This document shows positions 8,359-15,657 of a DNA stretch of 39,719 nt, in pieces (the first letter of the stretch is position 1; every line of letters begins with the position of its first letter). Below the pieces are notes generated by a model that worked only from the letters and a program-made list of their open reading frames with translations, had not been told where the DNA came from and made no database searches. The stretch spans positions 1-39,719 of the forward strand of contig NZ_MDUX01000031.1 in NCBI RefSeq assembly GCF_014736495.1, written 5' to 3'. The stretch is from Candidatus Dactylopiibacterium carminicum (GTDB lineage: Bacteria > Pseudomonadota > Gammaproteobacteria > Burkholderiales > Rhodocyclaceae). Position numbers and translations under genes: made by a program.

Positions 8359-8788
8359 TCAACCCATCACGGATTCATACGCCCGGTGCAGCAGCTCGCG
8401 CTCCAGACCGCAGAGATCACACAGCTCCGTGAGACAGCGGAATCCGCCTTGTAGGCTTTGTGCCAGCGCAAAGGGGGGATCTATCGCGGTGAAGCGCCCC
8501 AGCAGCGGGATAGGCACCCTCCGCGTGCAGCAATTCCTCGAAGAAATCCGGCCAGGCCTCGATGGCAGTATTGGCGAGCCCCAGGCGGGAACAGGCATTC
8601 CGGCACCAAGCTGCCGGCATGGGGCGCACCGCATGCGGAACATGGGCGTTTTCACGTAAACGTACAGGCCGTGGCACGGGCTCGAAACACAGCACACCCT
8701 GCGGCAGATGAAGAAAACGCAGGCGTGCGCTGGTCCCCTGCAGGTGAAACAGGATCAAACGAGGAACCGGGGGCTCAATGGCAGACAT
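8359..8788 (-). pseudogene. Small Cys-rich nif-cluster protein, frameshifted
   Basis: I do not recognise this family. From the ATG at 8788 (preceded by GGTGA) one frame reads protein-like for about 91 codons to ELLHAEG, with WCRNAC near residue 65. It then turns into low-quality sequence. A second frame takes over at about 8530 (VPIPLLGRF) and runs to the stop at 8359 with CLTELCDLC near the end. Deleting one G in the GGG run near 8528-8532 joins both parts into about 143 residues with a C-x4-C-x2-C motif. NifQ has a similar spacing but also a fourth C-x5-C cysteine, absent here. The gene lies between fdxB and the nifU promoter, so it is probably the last gene of the nifE unit. Two separate small ORFs remain possible. 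Confidence 0.5.
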
Positions 8789-8857
8789 GCAAATCACCGC
8801 CCGCCGGGGGGTGCGGGCGGGACGAGGGTGAGCGTCTGGCGCCCGCCCCGTTTGCGT

Positions 8858-9157
8858 TCAGGCGCCCACGGCCATCGGGCTGTGCTTGAAGCAGCTCTTC
8901 GGGCAGACGCGCGAACAGGCGCCGCAGCCGGTGCAATCCATCGGATTGGACAGCGACATCACGGAAGCGATGCTCTCGCTGTCGTCTTCGTCGTCTTCAT
9001 CGATGTCATCCTCGCTGCGATCGATGAGTTCGAGCACGTCGCGCGTGCAGACCTTGTAGCAACGGCCGCAGCCGATGCAGGTCTTGGCATTGAGGTTGGT
9101 GACGAAGGACGGGGTCCAAGCGGTGCCGCCGCGGGTGATGCCGGTGATCACATCCAT
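8858..9157 (-). CDS. fdxB: Nif-specific ferredoxin III (FdxB), 2x[4Fe-4S]
   Basis: This is a small cytoplasmic electron carrier of the ferredoxin type found with nifENX. The 99-residue protein has two four-cysteine sites: C27-x2-C30-x2-C33-x3-C37 and C75-x2-C78-x2-C81-x3-C85, with a further Cys89. Between them lies an unusually acidic run, about residues 48-62, rich in Asp and Glu. The ATG at 9157 has a GGAG Shine-Dalgarno 12 bases upstream. It follows the CCE_0567-like gene by 84 bases. Likely roles are electron supply to cofactor assembly or to nitrogenase; the sequence does not decide between them. Confidence 0.93.
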   Translation of the reverse strand: MDVITGITRGGTAWTPSFVTNLNAKTCIGCGRCYKVCTRDVLELIDRSEDDIDEDDEDDSESIASVMSLSNPMDCTGCGACSRVCPKSCFKHSPMAVGA

Positions 9158-9204
9158 TTCAGGTTCTCCAGTGGAAGGTGTGTGGGTTGATTGAGTGCGG
9201 GAAA

Positions 9205-9232
9205 GGGATTCGAGGTTCGAGATTCGGGTTCT
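9205..9232. repeat. Heptamer repeat, single arm
   Basis: The gap between fdxB and the next upstream gene holds about four consecutive 7-base units of the form GGATTCG / AGGTTCG / AGATTCG. Elements with the same period but different sequence occur at 19111-19181 and 28141-28203. Confidence 0.55.
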
Positions 9233-9240
9233 GGCGGCGC

Positions 9241-9456
9241 TCAGGCCTTACCGCAGGGGGCGTTCCGCAGCCGCGCCTCGGCTTCCGCCCAGGCTTTGCA
9301 GACCGCGTAGGTATGCTCGGCAACAGCGGGAAGTTCGGCGTAGGCGGCTGGCAGGCGGTCTTCCACGAGATCGTGGAGCTGCCCTGCAGCCTCGGCTGCG
9401 ATGCGCTTGAGGCGCCGCACTTCCTTATCCAGGGTCTGGCGTTCTGCGTCATCCAT
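9241..9456 (-). CDS. CCE_0567-type (DUF683) nif-associated helical protein
   Basis: A 71-residue protein of the small family that accompanies nifX and the DUF269 gene in many diazotrophs. It is predicted to be almost entirely helical (LDKEVRRLKRIAAEAAGQLHD, then AELPAVAEHTYAVCKAWAEAEARL), consistent with the two-helix hairpin known for the family. Two cysteines lie near the C-terminal end. It sits 11 bases after the DUF269 gene, in the same unit. The biochemical role in this family is not settled. Confidence 0.85.
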   Translation of the reverse strand: MDDAERQTLDKEVRRLKRIAAEAAGQLHDLVEDRLPAAYAELPAVAEHTYAVCKAWAEAEARLRNAPCGKA

Positions 9457-9467
9457 GGCGGGGCTCC

Positions 9468-9920
9468 CTACAGGCGTGCGACCTCGGGATAGCGCCCCAC
9501 CAGTTCGGTGGCCAGCGCCAGCTGTTTGTCGGCCTCGGTCTTCATTTTCGAGAAACTCTCGAAACCGAAGCGATGTACATCGCGCAACGGACGATCCAGC
9601 ACCACCAGCTTGCCGACGGTGACGAGCACACGCCCGAAGCCTTCATGCGAGAGATGCACCAGGGGCACAGCCATCTGCCCGCACTCCTTTTCGATGAGCA
9701 CGGCGATCGCGTTGTAGAAGGCGCTCACGCGGGCGATGATCTCGGCGTCCGGGTCACCGATGAGCGGAATGTTGGCCCGGTCTTCGCGCGTCAGCACGAA
9801 GGGCGACAGCAATTCATCGGCGTTCTTGCCATCGAGAATGCCGTAGCTGTCCATCGCGCGCACCTGCCGCAGCATCTCGCGCATGAAATCGGTTTCCAAC
9901 AGGGGATCGGGGCTTGTCAT
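9468..9920 (-). CDS. NifX-associated nitrogen fixation protein (DUF269)
   Basis: A 150-residue protein of the DUF269 family, nearly always found downstream of nifX. Recognisable segments are FMREMLRQVRAMDSYG near the start and HRFGFESFSKMKTEADK near the end. The start at 9920 (MTSPDPLLE) has a GGAG about 11 bases upstream, and the longer open frame before it overlaps the RseC-like gene in another frame. It lies 5 bases after that gene. A role in FeMo-cofactor assembly is inferred from its company only. Confidence 0.9.
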   Translation of the reverse strand: MTSPDPLLETDFMREMLRQVRAMDSYGILDGKNADELLSPFVLTREDRANIPLIGDPDAEIIARVSAFYNAIAVLIEKECGQMAVPLVHLSHEGFGRVLVTVGKLVVLDRPLRDVHRFGFESFSKMKTEADKQLALATELVGRYPEVARL

Positions 9921-9925
9921 GTCAG

Positions 9926-10348
9926 TCAGGACTCCGGTGCAGAAAAAGCGATTTCGTCGGGTTGTAAGCAGCGCACGTGGGGCTGCAGGGGGCGCGAAGC
10001 GAGGAGACGGGTCAACAGCACGCCAAGGCCAAAGCCCGCCATCGCACCTGCAATGGCACCAGGGTTGGCTGCCAGCGCATCGCCCACGAAGGCTCCGAGG
10101 ACCAGCGTCGTCGCTGGTAGCAGGTAGGCCAGCACGGCAGCACGCAACAGCTCGCGGGTTTCCAACCCCAGCAGCACCTCGTCTCCGGGACCTATGCCGG
10201 GCAGCACGGGCAACTCCACCTGCAGGCTTTCCTGTTTGCCGTTGCAGACCTTGCGGGCACCGCAAGCAGCACAGCCTGCGGGGGCGAGCAGCGTGGCCTG
10301 CATGGCCTGAGGCGTGACGCTCACGATGCGGGCATTGCGCTCGATCAT
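9926..10348 (-). CDS. RseC/SoxR-reducing-system family membrane protein
   Basis: A 140-residue protein of the RseC family. The N-terminal part carries a C-x2-C-x5-C cluster (CAACGARKVC, about 26-35), followed by ELPVLPGIGPGDEVLLG. Two hydrophobic helices follow at about 70-90 and 95-112, the usual RseC layout with cytoplasmic ends. An ATG three codons upstream exists, but the ATG at 10348 overlaps the nifX stop as ATGA, which points to coupled translation. RseC proteins are otherwise linked to the Rsx/Rnf membrane complex that moves electrons to ferredoxin-type partners. Its place between nifX and the DUF269 gene suggests a nitrogenase-specific version. Confidence 0.88.
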   Translation of the reverse strand: MIERNARIVSVTPQAMQATLLAPAGCAACGARKVCNGKQESLQVELPVLPGIGPGDEVLLGLETRELLRAAVLAYLLPATTLVLGAFVGDALAANPGAIAGAMAGFGLGVLLTRLLASRPLQPHVRCLQPDEIAFSAPES

Positions 10349-10893
10349 TCCTGCCACCCTTCCTCTTCCATGCGGTCGAAGCGGCCGTCGTCGGTCTGGC
10401 TACGCCGCAGGATGCGGTCCACCCAGGGCACACCGCCCTCGCGTACGGCGTCGCGCAGGGCGGCCAGCAGCACTTCGATGGGCTGGCGGGACTCCACACG
10501 CACCGGCTGGATGCCGGCGGCCGTCAACTGGCGTACGGCCGAGCCACCGACGGCAAGGCAATACATCGCCGCGCAGCCACGCAAGGCGTCGATCTTGTCG
10601 GCCAGCTTGTTCTCATTGCCATCCATGGCTTCTGCCGGGAATTCCATCACCCCGGCCAGCCGTGCACGGCTGGCGTCGATGGCATACAGCACAAATCCTT
10701 CAGCAGCCCCGAAATGCTGATCGACATGCGTGCGATCACCGCTGGCGAAGGCCACCAGCATCGCATCGGGCGTTTCGGTGTCACTCTCAGTGGCGGACCA
10801 TGCCAGCGTCACCTTGCGCAGCACGGGAGAGGGACATTTCGTGCTCGCGAGGTCCGCCGGACCAGAAACGGGAACGGTAGGCCGGGATGTCAT
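10345..10893 (-). CDS. nifX: FeMo-cofactor carrier NifX
   Basis: NifX binds NifB-co and the FeMo-co precursor and passes it to and from NifEN. The 182-residue protein contains the NifX/NafY core (VAFASGDRTHVDQHFGAAEGFVLY and LAVGGSAVRQLTAAGIQPVRV). It carries an N-terminal extension of about 40 residues compared with typical NifX of about 140-160 aa. The ATG at 10893 has a GGAG site and lies 107 bases inside the 3' end of nifN. A later start would remove the extension but has no better ribosome site that I could see. It is coupled to the RseC-like gene by an ATGA overlap. Confidence 0.9.
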   Translation of the reverse strand: MTSRPTVPVSGPADLASTKCPSPVLRKVTLAWSATESDTETPDAMLVAFASGDRTHVDQHFGAAEGFVLYAIDASRARLAGVMEFPAEAMDGNENKLADKIDALRGCAAMYCLAVGGSAVRQLTAAGIQPVRVESRQPIEVLLAALRDAVREGGVPWVDRILRRSQTDDGRFDRMEEEGWQE

Positions 10894-12196
10894 GGTGGTG
10901 CTCCAGGACGAGATTGGCGATATCGAACAAGGTGGCGCGGCTGCCGCGATAACCGACCCAGACGCGGGCAGCGGCTCCCAGGCGGTCGTACTGCGGAAAG
11001 CCCGCACGCAGCAAAGGCAGGCCAAGCCGCTCGGCACTGGCATCCGCGTGTGCGTTGCTGATCAGGAACCGGGCGCCGTTGGCACGTGCCACGCGCTCCA
11101 GATCCTGCAGGTCGCCCAGCAGTACTTCTGCGCAGGGCAATGTACGCAGGGAGGGGGCACTCACCGGCGCCACGGCGGCAACCAGTTGCGCGCCACTCTG
11201 GGTGAGCAGCGCGGAAAGCCCCGTGAGCAGATCGGCTTCGCCAGCCAGCGCCACACGCAGGAAGCCGGTCATGAAATGGCTGTCGACCATGGCGTCCTGC
11301 AACTGGGCGCGCTGACGCTCGATGCGGGCCGGCACCGTCAGCCCGGTGATGGCGGCCAGTGTTTCGGTGAACCGGTCGCAGGCGTCCAGCCCCATCAGGT
11401 GGGGAAAGTGATGGTCCGGCACGCCGGTGCGCTGCCGCAACGCATCCGCCGCGCGCCGCAGGGATTCGCCGATCACCAGCGTCGCCACCGACTCGCCCAT
11501 GCTGACGATCTCGTCGCGCGGCGTGCCGCCAGCCGTCAGCGTAGCGTATTCGGCTTCGATGAGATGTCCATCAAGCGAGTCGCCGATATCCGGCAAGACC
11601 ACGGCCCGCAGGCCGAAAGCCTCGCACCATTCGCGGATGGCCTCGATATCGCCGGGCGTGAGCGAAGCATTGGCCAGCACATTCACCTGATGGCGACGGC
11701 GCCCCGCCTGGCTGCTCACCGGCACCAGCGTCTCGATGATGGCTTCCACGGCCAGAGCGAAGCCGGATTCAAGACTGCCGGTGTAGTCCGGCGTATTCAC
11801 CGGAATGATGCTGATGTGGTCGTACTGCGGCCAGGCCGCACGGAATTCGCGTACCAGGCGCTGGATATCGGTGCCCTGGGTTTCGGGCAGACCGGTGGTG
11901 GGCAGGCCGATGACTTCCGGCTTGTGTTTTTCGCACAGGGTACGTAGACCCTCGATGACATTCTCGTCGGCGCCCATGACGGTAGCCACGTGGTCCATAC
12001 CAGTACTCTGGATCGGAATCGGCTCGCGGAAGTGGCGCGTCAGGAATATCTTGCCGAAGGCCGTACAGCCCATCGCGCCATGCAACATGGGCATGGCACG
12101 GTATAGGCCCAGGAAAGCCAGTGACGCCCCCAGCGTGGAGCTAGCCTTCAGCGGGCTCACGGAGAGCGGCTTGCTGCGGCGAATGATTTCAGCCAT
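10787..12196 (-). CDS. nifN: Nitrogenase cofactor scaffold subunit NifN
   Basis: NifN forms the NifE2N2 scaffold on which the FeMo-cofactor is completed. The 469-residue product starts [17 protein letters not shown], has the cluster-binding cysteine in [10 protein letters not shown] (C44) and continues with the nitrogenase component-1 fold ([35 protein letters not shown]). Length is normal. The ATG at 12196 lies 8 bases inside the nifE 3' end, so the two are translationally coupled. Confidence 0.95.
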   Translation of the reverse strand: MAEIIRRSKPLSVSPLKASSTLGASLAFLGLYRAMPMLHGAMGCTAFGKIFLTRHFREPIPIQSTGMDHVATVMGADENVIEGLRTLCEKHKPEVIGLPTTGLPETQGTDIQRLVREFRAAWPQYDHISIIPVNTPDYTGSLESGFALAVEAIIETLVPVSSQAGRRRHQVNVLANASLTPGDIEAIREWCEAFGLRAVVLPDIGDSLDGHLIEAEYATLTAGGTPRDEIVSMGESVATLVIGESLRRAADALRQRTGVPDHHFPHLMGLDACDRFTETLAAITGLTVPARIERQRAQLQDAMVDSHFMTGFLRVALAGEADLLTGLSALLTQSGAQLVAAVAPVSAPSLRTLPCAEVLLGDLQDLERVARANGARFLISNAHADASAERLGLPLLRAGFPQYDRLGAAARVWVGYRGSRATLFDIANLVLEHHHDIPAYRSRFWSGGPREHEMSLSRAAQGDAGMVRH

Positions 12197-13640
12197 GGAC
12201 GGCCCCCTCGTCTTCGAGCGTCTTGACGTCCGCCAGGACCGGCAACTCAAGCGGCGTGCCCGCACACTTGCTGTGTGCCCAGGGTGCCGGGCGGCGTACG
12301 GCCTCCCAGACCGGGCTCTCGATGGAGAGCGCCAGCTGGTGGGCCAGATCCACCATGCCAGCGTAGCCGGCGTAACCGAACTCGCGTTCCTGGTTGATAT
12401 CCAGGAAAGGTACGCGGGCCTTCAGCGCCGTGTAGAGATTGCGTCCGCCTGCAATCAGGATGTCCGCACCATGCTGGTGGTAGGTCCCCAGCAAAGTCTT
12501 CGGGCCACCTTCGTCGAGCATCAGGGCATCCTCGCCCATCAGTTCGCGGATGCGTGCCTTGTCTTCCTCGGAAGATTTGCGCGTACCCGAAGCCACCACC
12601 GTCATGCCCAGATCCTGCAGTGCGGAGATGATGGACCAGGATTTCACGCCACCTGTATAGAGCAGCGCACGCTTGCCTCGCAGGCGCTCGCGCCAGGGCG
12701 CCAGCGCGGCCTCGGCCAGTGCCTCCTCGCGGGCGATCAACGCTTCGGTACGCGCGGATAGATCCGGGTCGCCGATCAGACGTGCGAAATCACGTAGCGC
12801 CTGGGAGGTATCGGCCACACCATAGAAGCTGCCTTCGAACCAGGGAACCCCCCAACGCTCTTCGACACGCCGGGCCACGTTCACCAGTGCGCGGGCACAG
12901 ACGACCATGCTGGCCTCGGCGCGGTGCATGGTCTGTACCTCGGCAAAGCGCGCGTCGCCCGAGATGCTGCCGATGATGCGCAGGCCCAGCTCGTCAAACA
13001 GCGGCGCCACCTTCCAGAACTCACCCGCGATGTTGTATTCGCCGATCAGGCTGATGTCGTGCACCTGGATGTCTGGCAGCGTGGGTGTCGGCCCGGGCTC
13101 ACGTGTGCCGATCACGTGGCGCACCAGGGTCTCGCCAGCAATACGGTTGCCGATGTTCTTGTTGCCATAGAAACCGGCGCAATCCACCGGCACCACCGGC
13201 ACGCCCCAGCGCGCCGCGGCAGCCTTGCATACGGCTTCGAGATCGTCGCCGATCACGGCAGTCACACAGGTGGCATAGACGAAGACCGCTGCCGGAGCGT
13301 ATTCGTCGGCCGCCTGTTTGATGGCATGAAACAGGCGTTTTTCGCCGCGCCCCATGATCACGTCCTGCTCGGTGAGGTCGGTGGTCATGCCCACCCGATA
13401 GAGCTTCGGGCCGGAGGAGCGCGTACCACGGTTGTCCCAGGAGTTGCCGGAACAGCCGATGGGACCATGCACGATATGGGCGACGTCCGCGATTGGTAGC
13501 AGCGTGATCTGCGCACCATCGAAAGGACAGCCGCCTGCCGTGGCACCGGGCTCTGGGCGTGCGCAGCCAGCTTTTTCGGCAACCTTGTTGTGGTCGCAGG
13601 CGGGCTCGTCTTTCAGCGCGGCAATCTCGGAGGCTTTCAT
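12189..13640 (-). CDS. nifE: Nitrogenase cofactor scaffold subunit NifE
   Basis: NifE is the other subunit of the NifEN scaffold, homologous to NifD. The 483-residue protein has the N-terminal cysteines CPFDGAQ and [20 protein letters not shown] and the third ligand segment [12 protein letters not shown], as expected for the NifEN [4Fe-4S] site. C-terminal NifE segments such as [18 protein letters not shown] are intact. The open frame extends upstream, but the ATG at 13640 ([13 protein letters not shown]) is the usual start and lies about 22 bases after the predicted sigma-54 start site. It is the first gene of the nifENX unit. Confidence 0.95.
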   Translation of the reverse strand: MKASEIAALKDEPACDHNKVAEKAGCARPEPGATAGGCPFDGAQITLLPIADVAHIVHGPIGCSGNSWDNRGTRSSGPKLYRVGMTTDLTEQDVIMGRGEKRLFHAIKQAADEYAPAAVFVYATCVTAVIGDDLEAVCKAAAARWGVPVVPVDCAGFYGNKNIGNRIAGETLVRHVIGTREPGPTPTLPDIQVHDISLIGEYNIAGEFWKVAPLFDELGLRIIGSISGDARFAEVQTMHRAEASMVVCARALVNVARRVEERWGVPWFEGSFYGVADTSQALRDFARLIGDPDLSARTEALIAREEALAEAALAPWRERLRGKRALLYTGGVKSWSIISALQDLGMTVVASGTRKSSEEDKARIRELMGEDALMLDEGGPKTLLGTYHQHGADILIAGGRNLYTALKARVPFLDINQEREFGYAGYAGMVDLAHQLALSIESPVWEAVRRPAPWAHSKCAGTPLELPVLADVKTLEDEGAVHG

Positions 13641-13672
13641 GGCGGCATCCCGATGGTGGACGCACATCAACC

Positions 13673-13688
13673 TGCAAGCCTCATGCCT
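13673..13688 (-). promoter_or_regulatory. Sigma-54 (-24/-12) promoter of nifENX
   Basis: On the minus strand AGGCATG (13688-13682), four bases and TTGCA (13677-13673) match the RpoN consensus with exact GG-N10-GC spacing; two of the seven -24 positions differ from TGGCACG. The expected start site is near 13662, just ahead of the nifE ATG. Confidence 0.75.
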
Positions 13689-13733
13689 GCCCATATCCGT
13701 CTGATTTACAAGGCTTCCCTGAAGATTCCGGAC

Positions 13734-13749
13734 TGTGACGAAGCCGACA
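13734..13749. promoter_or_regulatory. NifA upstream activator sequence for nifENX
   Basis: An exact TGT-N10-ACA (TGT 13734-13736, ACA 13747-13749), centred about 80 bases before the predicted nifE start site. This spacing is almost the same as in front of nifU. It overlaps a perfect hairpin GCCGACA-AAA-TGTCGGC (13743-13759). Confidence 0.78.
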
Positions 13750-13778
13750 AAATGTCGGCATCCATGCAGAGCTGACGC

Positions 13779-14114
13779 TCAACCCCGGCCAGCACGCTTG
13801 CGCCGGGGCGCCGGCTCGGGCAGCTCTGCCGCCGTGATACGCAGCAGCTCGGCGAACCACGCCCTGTCGTCAAGGCGTGCATCGATCGCGAGAGATGGAC
13901 GGGCCCCCGGATAGGCGGGGGCTTCCGGCACGTCTCCAGCCCAGGCGCGACCAGCCACTGTCGGCTTGACGAAAACCCGGTTGTCGCAGATCAGGGCAAC
14001 CACCTTGTCGTCGCAATACAGCACGTATTCACCAAACATCCTGCGTACACGCAGACCGCCAGCGCCCTCAGCCTGCTCCAGCACGTAATCAGCAAATCCC
14101 TGGTCGCTGGCCAT
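13779..14114 (-). CDS. TfoX N-terminal domain protein
   Basis: A 111-residue protein that corresponds to the N-terminal domain of TfoX only (RMFGEYVLYCDDKVVALICDNRVFVKPT). The C-terminal helical domain of full-length competence regulators is missing, as in the many stand-alone TfoX_N proteins of unknown role. The C-terminus is a basic tail (PAPRRKRAGRG). The ATG at 14114 is preferred over one 14 codons upstream because the family starts just before GFADYVLEQ. It lies 60 bases after the thiolase gene and may be read with it. Confidence 0.85.
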   Translation of the reverse strand: MASDQGFADYVLEQAEGAGGLRVRRMFGEYVLYCDDKVVALICDNRVFVKPTVAGRAWAGDVPEAPAYPGARPSLAIDARLDDRAWFAELLRITAAELPEPAPRRKRAGRG

Positions 14115-14174
14115 GGTTTTCTTCCTGGACTCCTGACTGTAATCAGGGCCACTCACGCAGCCCCGACCATTGTG

Positions 14175-15350
14175 TCAGCGCTCGACAGCCAGCGCCACGC
14201 CCATGCCCCCTCCGATGCACAGCGTAGCCAGTCCCTTCTTGGCATCGCGCCGCTGCATTTCGTACAGCAGGGTGACAAGGATGCGGCAACCCGAAGCGCC
14301 GATGGGATGGCCGATGGCAATCGCACCGCCGTTGACGTTCACCTTGCCTGCATCCCAGCCGATCTCCTGGTTGACCGCCAGCGCCTGGGCGGCAAACGCC
14401 TCGTTGCCTTCGATGAGATCCAGTTGATCGTGCGTCCAGCCGGCTTTCTTCAGCGCCAGGCGTGAAGCCGGCGCCGGACCGATTCCCATGATCGCCGGGT
14501 CGACAGCCGCCGCCGCATAGGATCTGATCCTGGCAAGGATGGGCAGGCCGAGCGCATGTGCCTTGTCTTCGGAAGTCACCAGCACCGCCGCCGCACCATC
14601 GTTGATGCCTGAAGCATTGCCGGCCGTCACTGTGCCGGCCTTGTCGAAGGCCGGGCGTAACGCGGCCAGTTGATCCAGAGTGCAGCCTGTACGGATGAAT
14701 TCGTCCGTCTCGAAAACGGTATCGCCTTTCTTCGACGGAATCACTACCGGCACGATCTCGTCCTTGAAGCGCCCTGCGGCCTGTGCCGCCTCCGCCTTGT
14801 TCTGCGAAGCCACGGAAAAGACATCCTGGGCCTCGCGCGTGATGCCGTACTTCTTCGCCAGATTTTCCGCAGTGATACCCATGTGGTAGTTGTTGAACAC
14901 ATCCCACAGTCCGTCATGGACCATGGTGTCGACAAGCTTGGCGTCTCCCATGCGGAAACCATCGCGCGAACCGTTGAGCACATGCGGACTGGCCGACATG
15001 TTTTCCTGCCCACCGGCGATCAGCACTTCCGCGTCACCACTGCGAATCGCCTGGGCGGCAAGGATCACGGCCTTCAGCCCGGAACCGCAGACCTTGTTGA
15101 TCGACAGTCCGGGTACGGTTTCAGGCAGTCCGGCACGGATCACGGCCTGACGCGCCGGGTTCTGCCCCTGTCCGGCGGTCAGCACCTGCCCCAGGATCAC
15201 CTCTTCGATCAGCTCCGGCTTCACCCCTGATCTTGCAAGCAGCCCACGGATCACCGTGGCCCCTAGTTCGGCGGGAGCAACCCGGGCCAGGGAGCCCCCG
15301 AACTTTCCGACGGCGGTACGGGCGGCTGCGACGATCACGACATTTGTCAT
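14175..15350 (-). CDS. Acetyl-CoA acetyltransferase (thiolase II)
   Basis: This enzyme condenses two acetyl-CoA to acetoacetyl-CoA or runs the reverse reaction. The 391-residue protein has the acyl-accepting Cys88 in [10 protein letters not shown], the [10 protein letters not shown] histidine segment and the C-terminal [10 protein letters not shown] cysteine of biosynthetic thiolases. The ATG at 15350 has a strong GAGGAG site. No PHA synthase or acetoacetyl-CoA reductase is beside it, so a PhaA role is possible but not shown. The thioesters could equally enter ketone or butyrate metabolism. Confidence 0.93.
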   Translation of the reverse strand: MTNVVIVAAARTAVGKFGGSLARVAPAELGATVIRGLLARSGVKPELIEEVILGQVLTAGQGQNPARQAVIRAGLPETVPGLSINKVCGSGLKAVILAAQAIRSGDAEVLIAGGQENMSASPHVLNGSRDGFRMGDAKLVDTMVHDGLWDVFNNYHMGITAENLAKKYGITREAQDVFSVASQNKAEAAQAAGRFKDEIVPVVIPSKKGDTVFETDEFIRTGCTLDQLAALRPAFDKAGTVTAGNASGINDGAAAVLVTSEDKAHALGLPILARIRSYAAAAVDPAIMGIGPAPASRLALKKAGWTHDQLDLIEGNEAFAAQALAVNQEIGWDAGKVNVNGGAIAIGHPIGASGCRILVTLLYEMQRRDAKKGLATLCIGGGMGVALAVER

Positions 15351-15657
15351 TTTCTGCTCCTCAGGGTTGTCGGAAGCTGTTCAGGCTTTGTAGCGAGTGG
15401 ACGTCGGCGAAGCAAAGAGCAGCGCATGAGCCCCGATCACGACTTCGCAGCAAGATCATGAACAAACTCCCAAGGGATGAATGAACCGACCGCTGGAACA
15501 GCCAAGGCGTTCCTGAACGGACGGCGGATCGACACAGATCTTCCGGCAGGGGCCCTGCACATTCAAGGCAACATACCCCTTCGAGCACGCGTCCGGAAGG
15601 CCAATAAACAAAGGGCTGCCCGTGGGCAGCCCTTTGTTTGCACGTAGCACGAAAGTC
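15351..15657. other. Intergenic region before the thiolase gene
   Basis: About 300 bases without a supportable gene. The right part holds the bidirectional terminator at 15606-15639. The rest should contain the thiolase promoter on the minus strand, but I could not identify convincing -35/-10 hexamers. Confidence 0.5.
15606..15639 (-). terminator. Terminator of the aceEF-lpdA operon
   Basis: A perfect 16-bp inverted repeat AAACAAAGGGCTGCCC / GGGCAGCCCTTTGTTT with a 2-base centre lies 19 bases after the lpdA stop. Both flanks are A/T-rich, so it can work in either direction. Confidence 0.88.

Noticed and set aside
8359..8788. Reading the broken Cys-rich gene as nifQ
   Set aside because: The C-x4-C-x2-C motif resembles NifQ, but the final C-x5-C ligand and the rest of the NifQ sequence pattern are missing, and the protein is shorter.
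8797..8821. GC-rich hairpin between fdxB and the frameshifted gene
   Set aside because: CCGCCC/GGGCGG arms can pair, but there is no T-run in either direction. It may slow decay, but I cannot call it a terminator.
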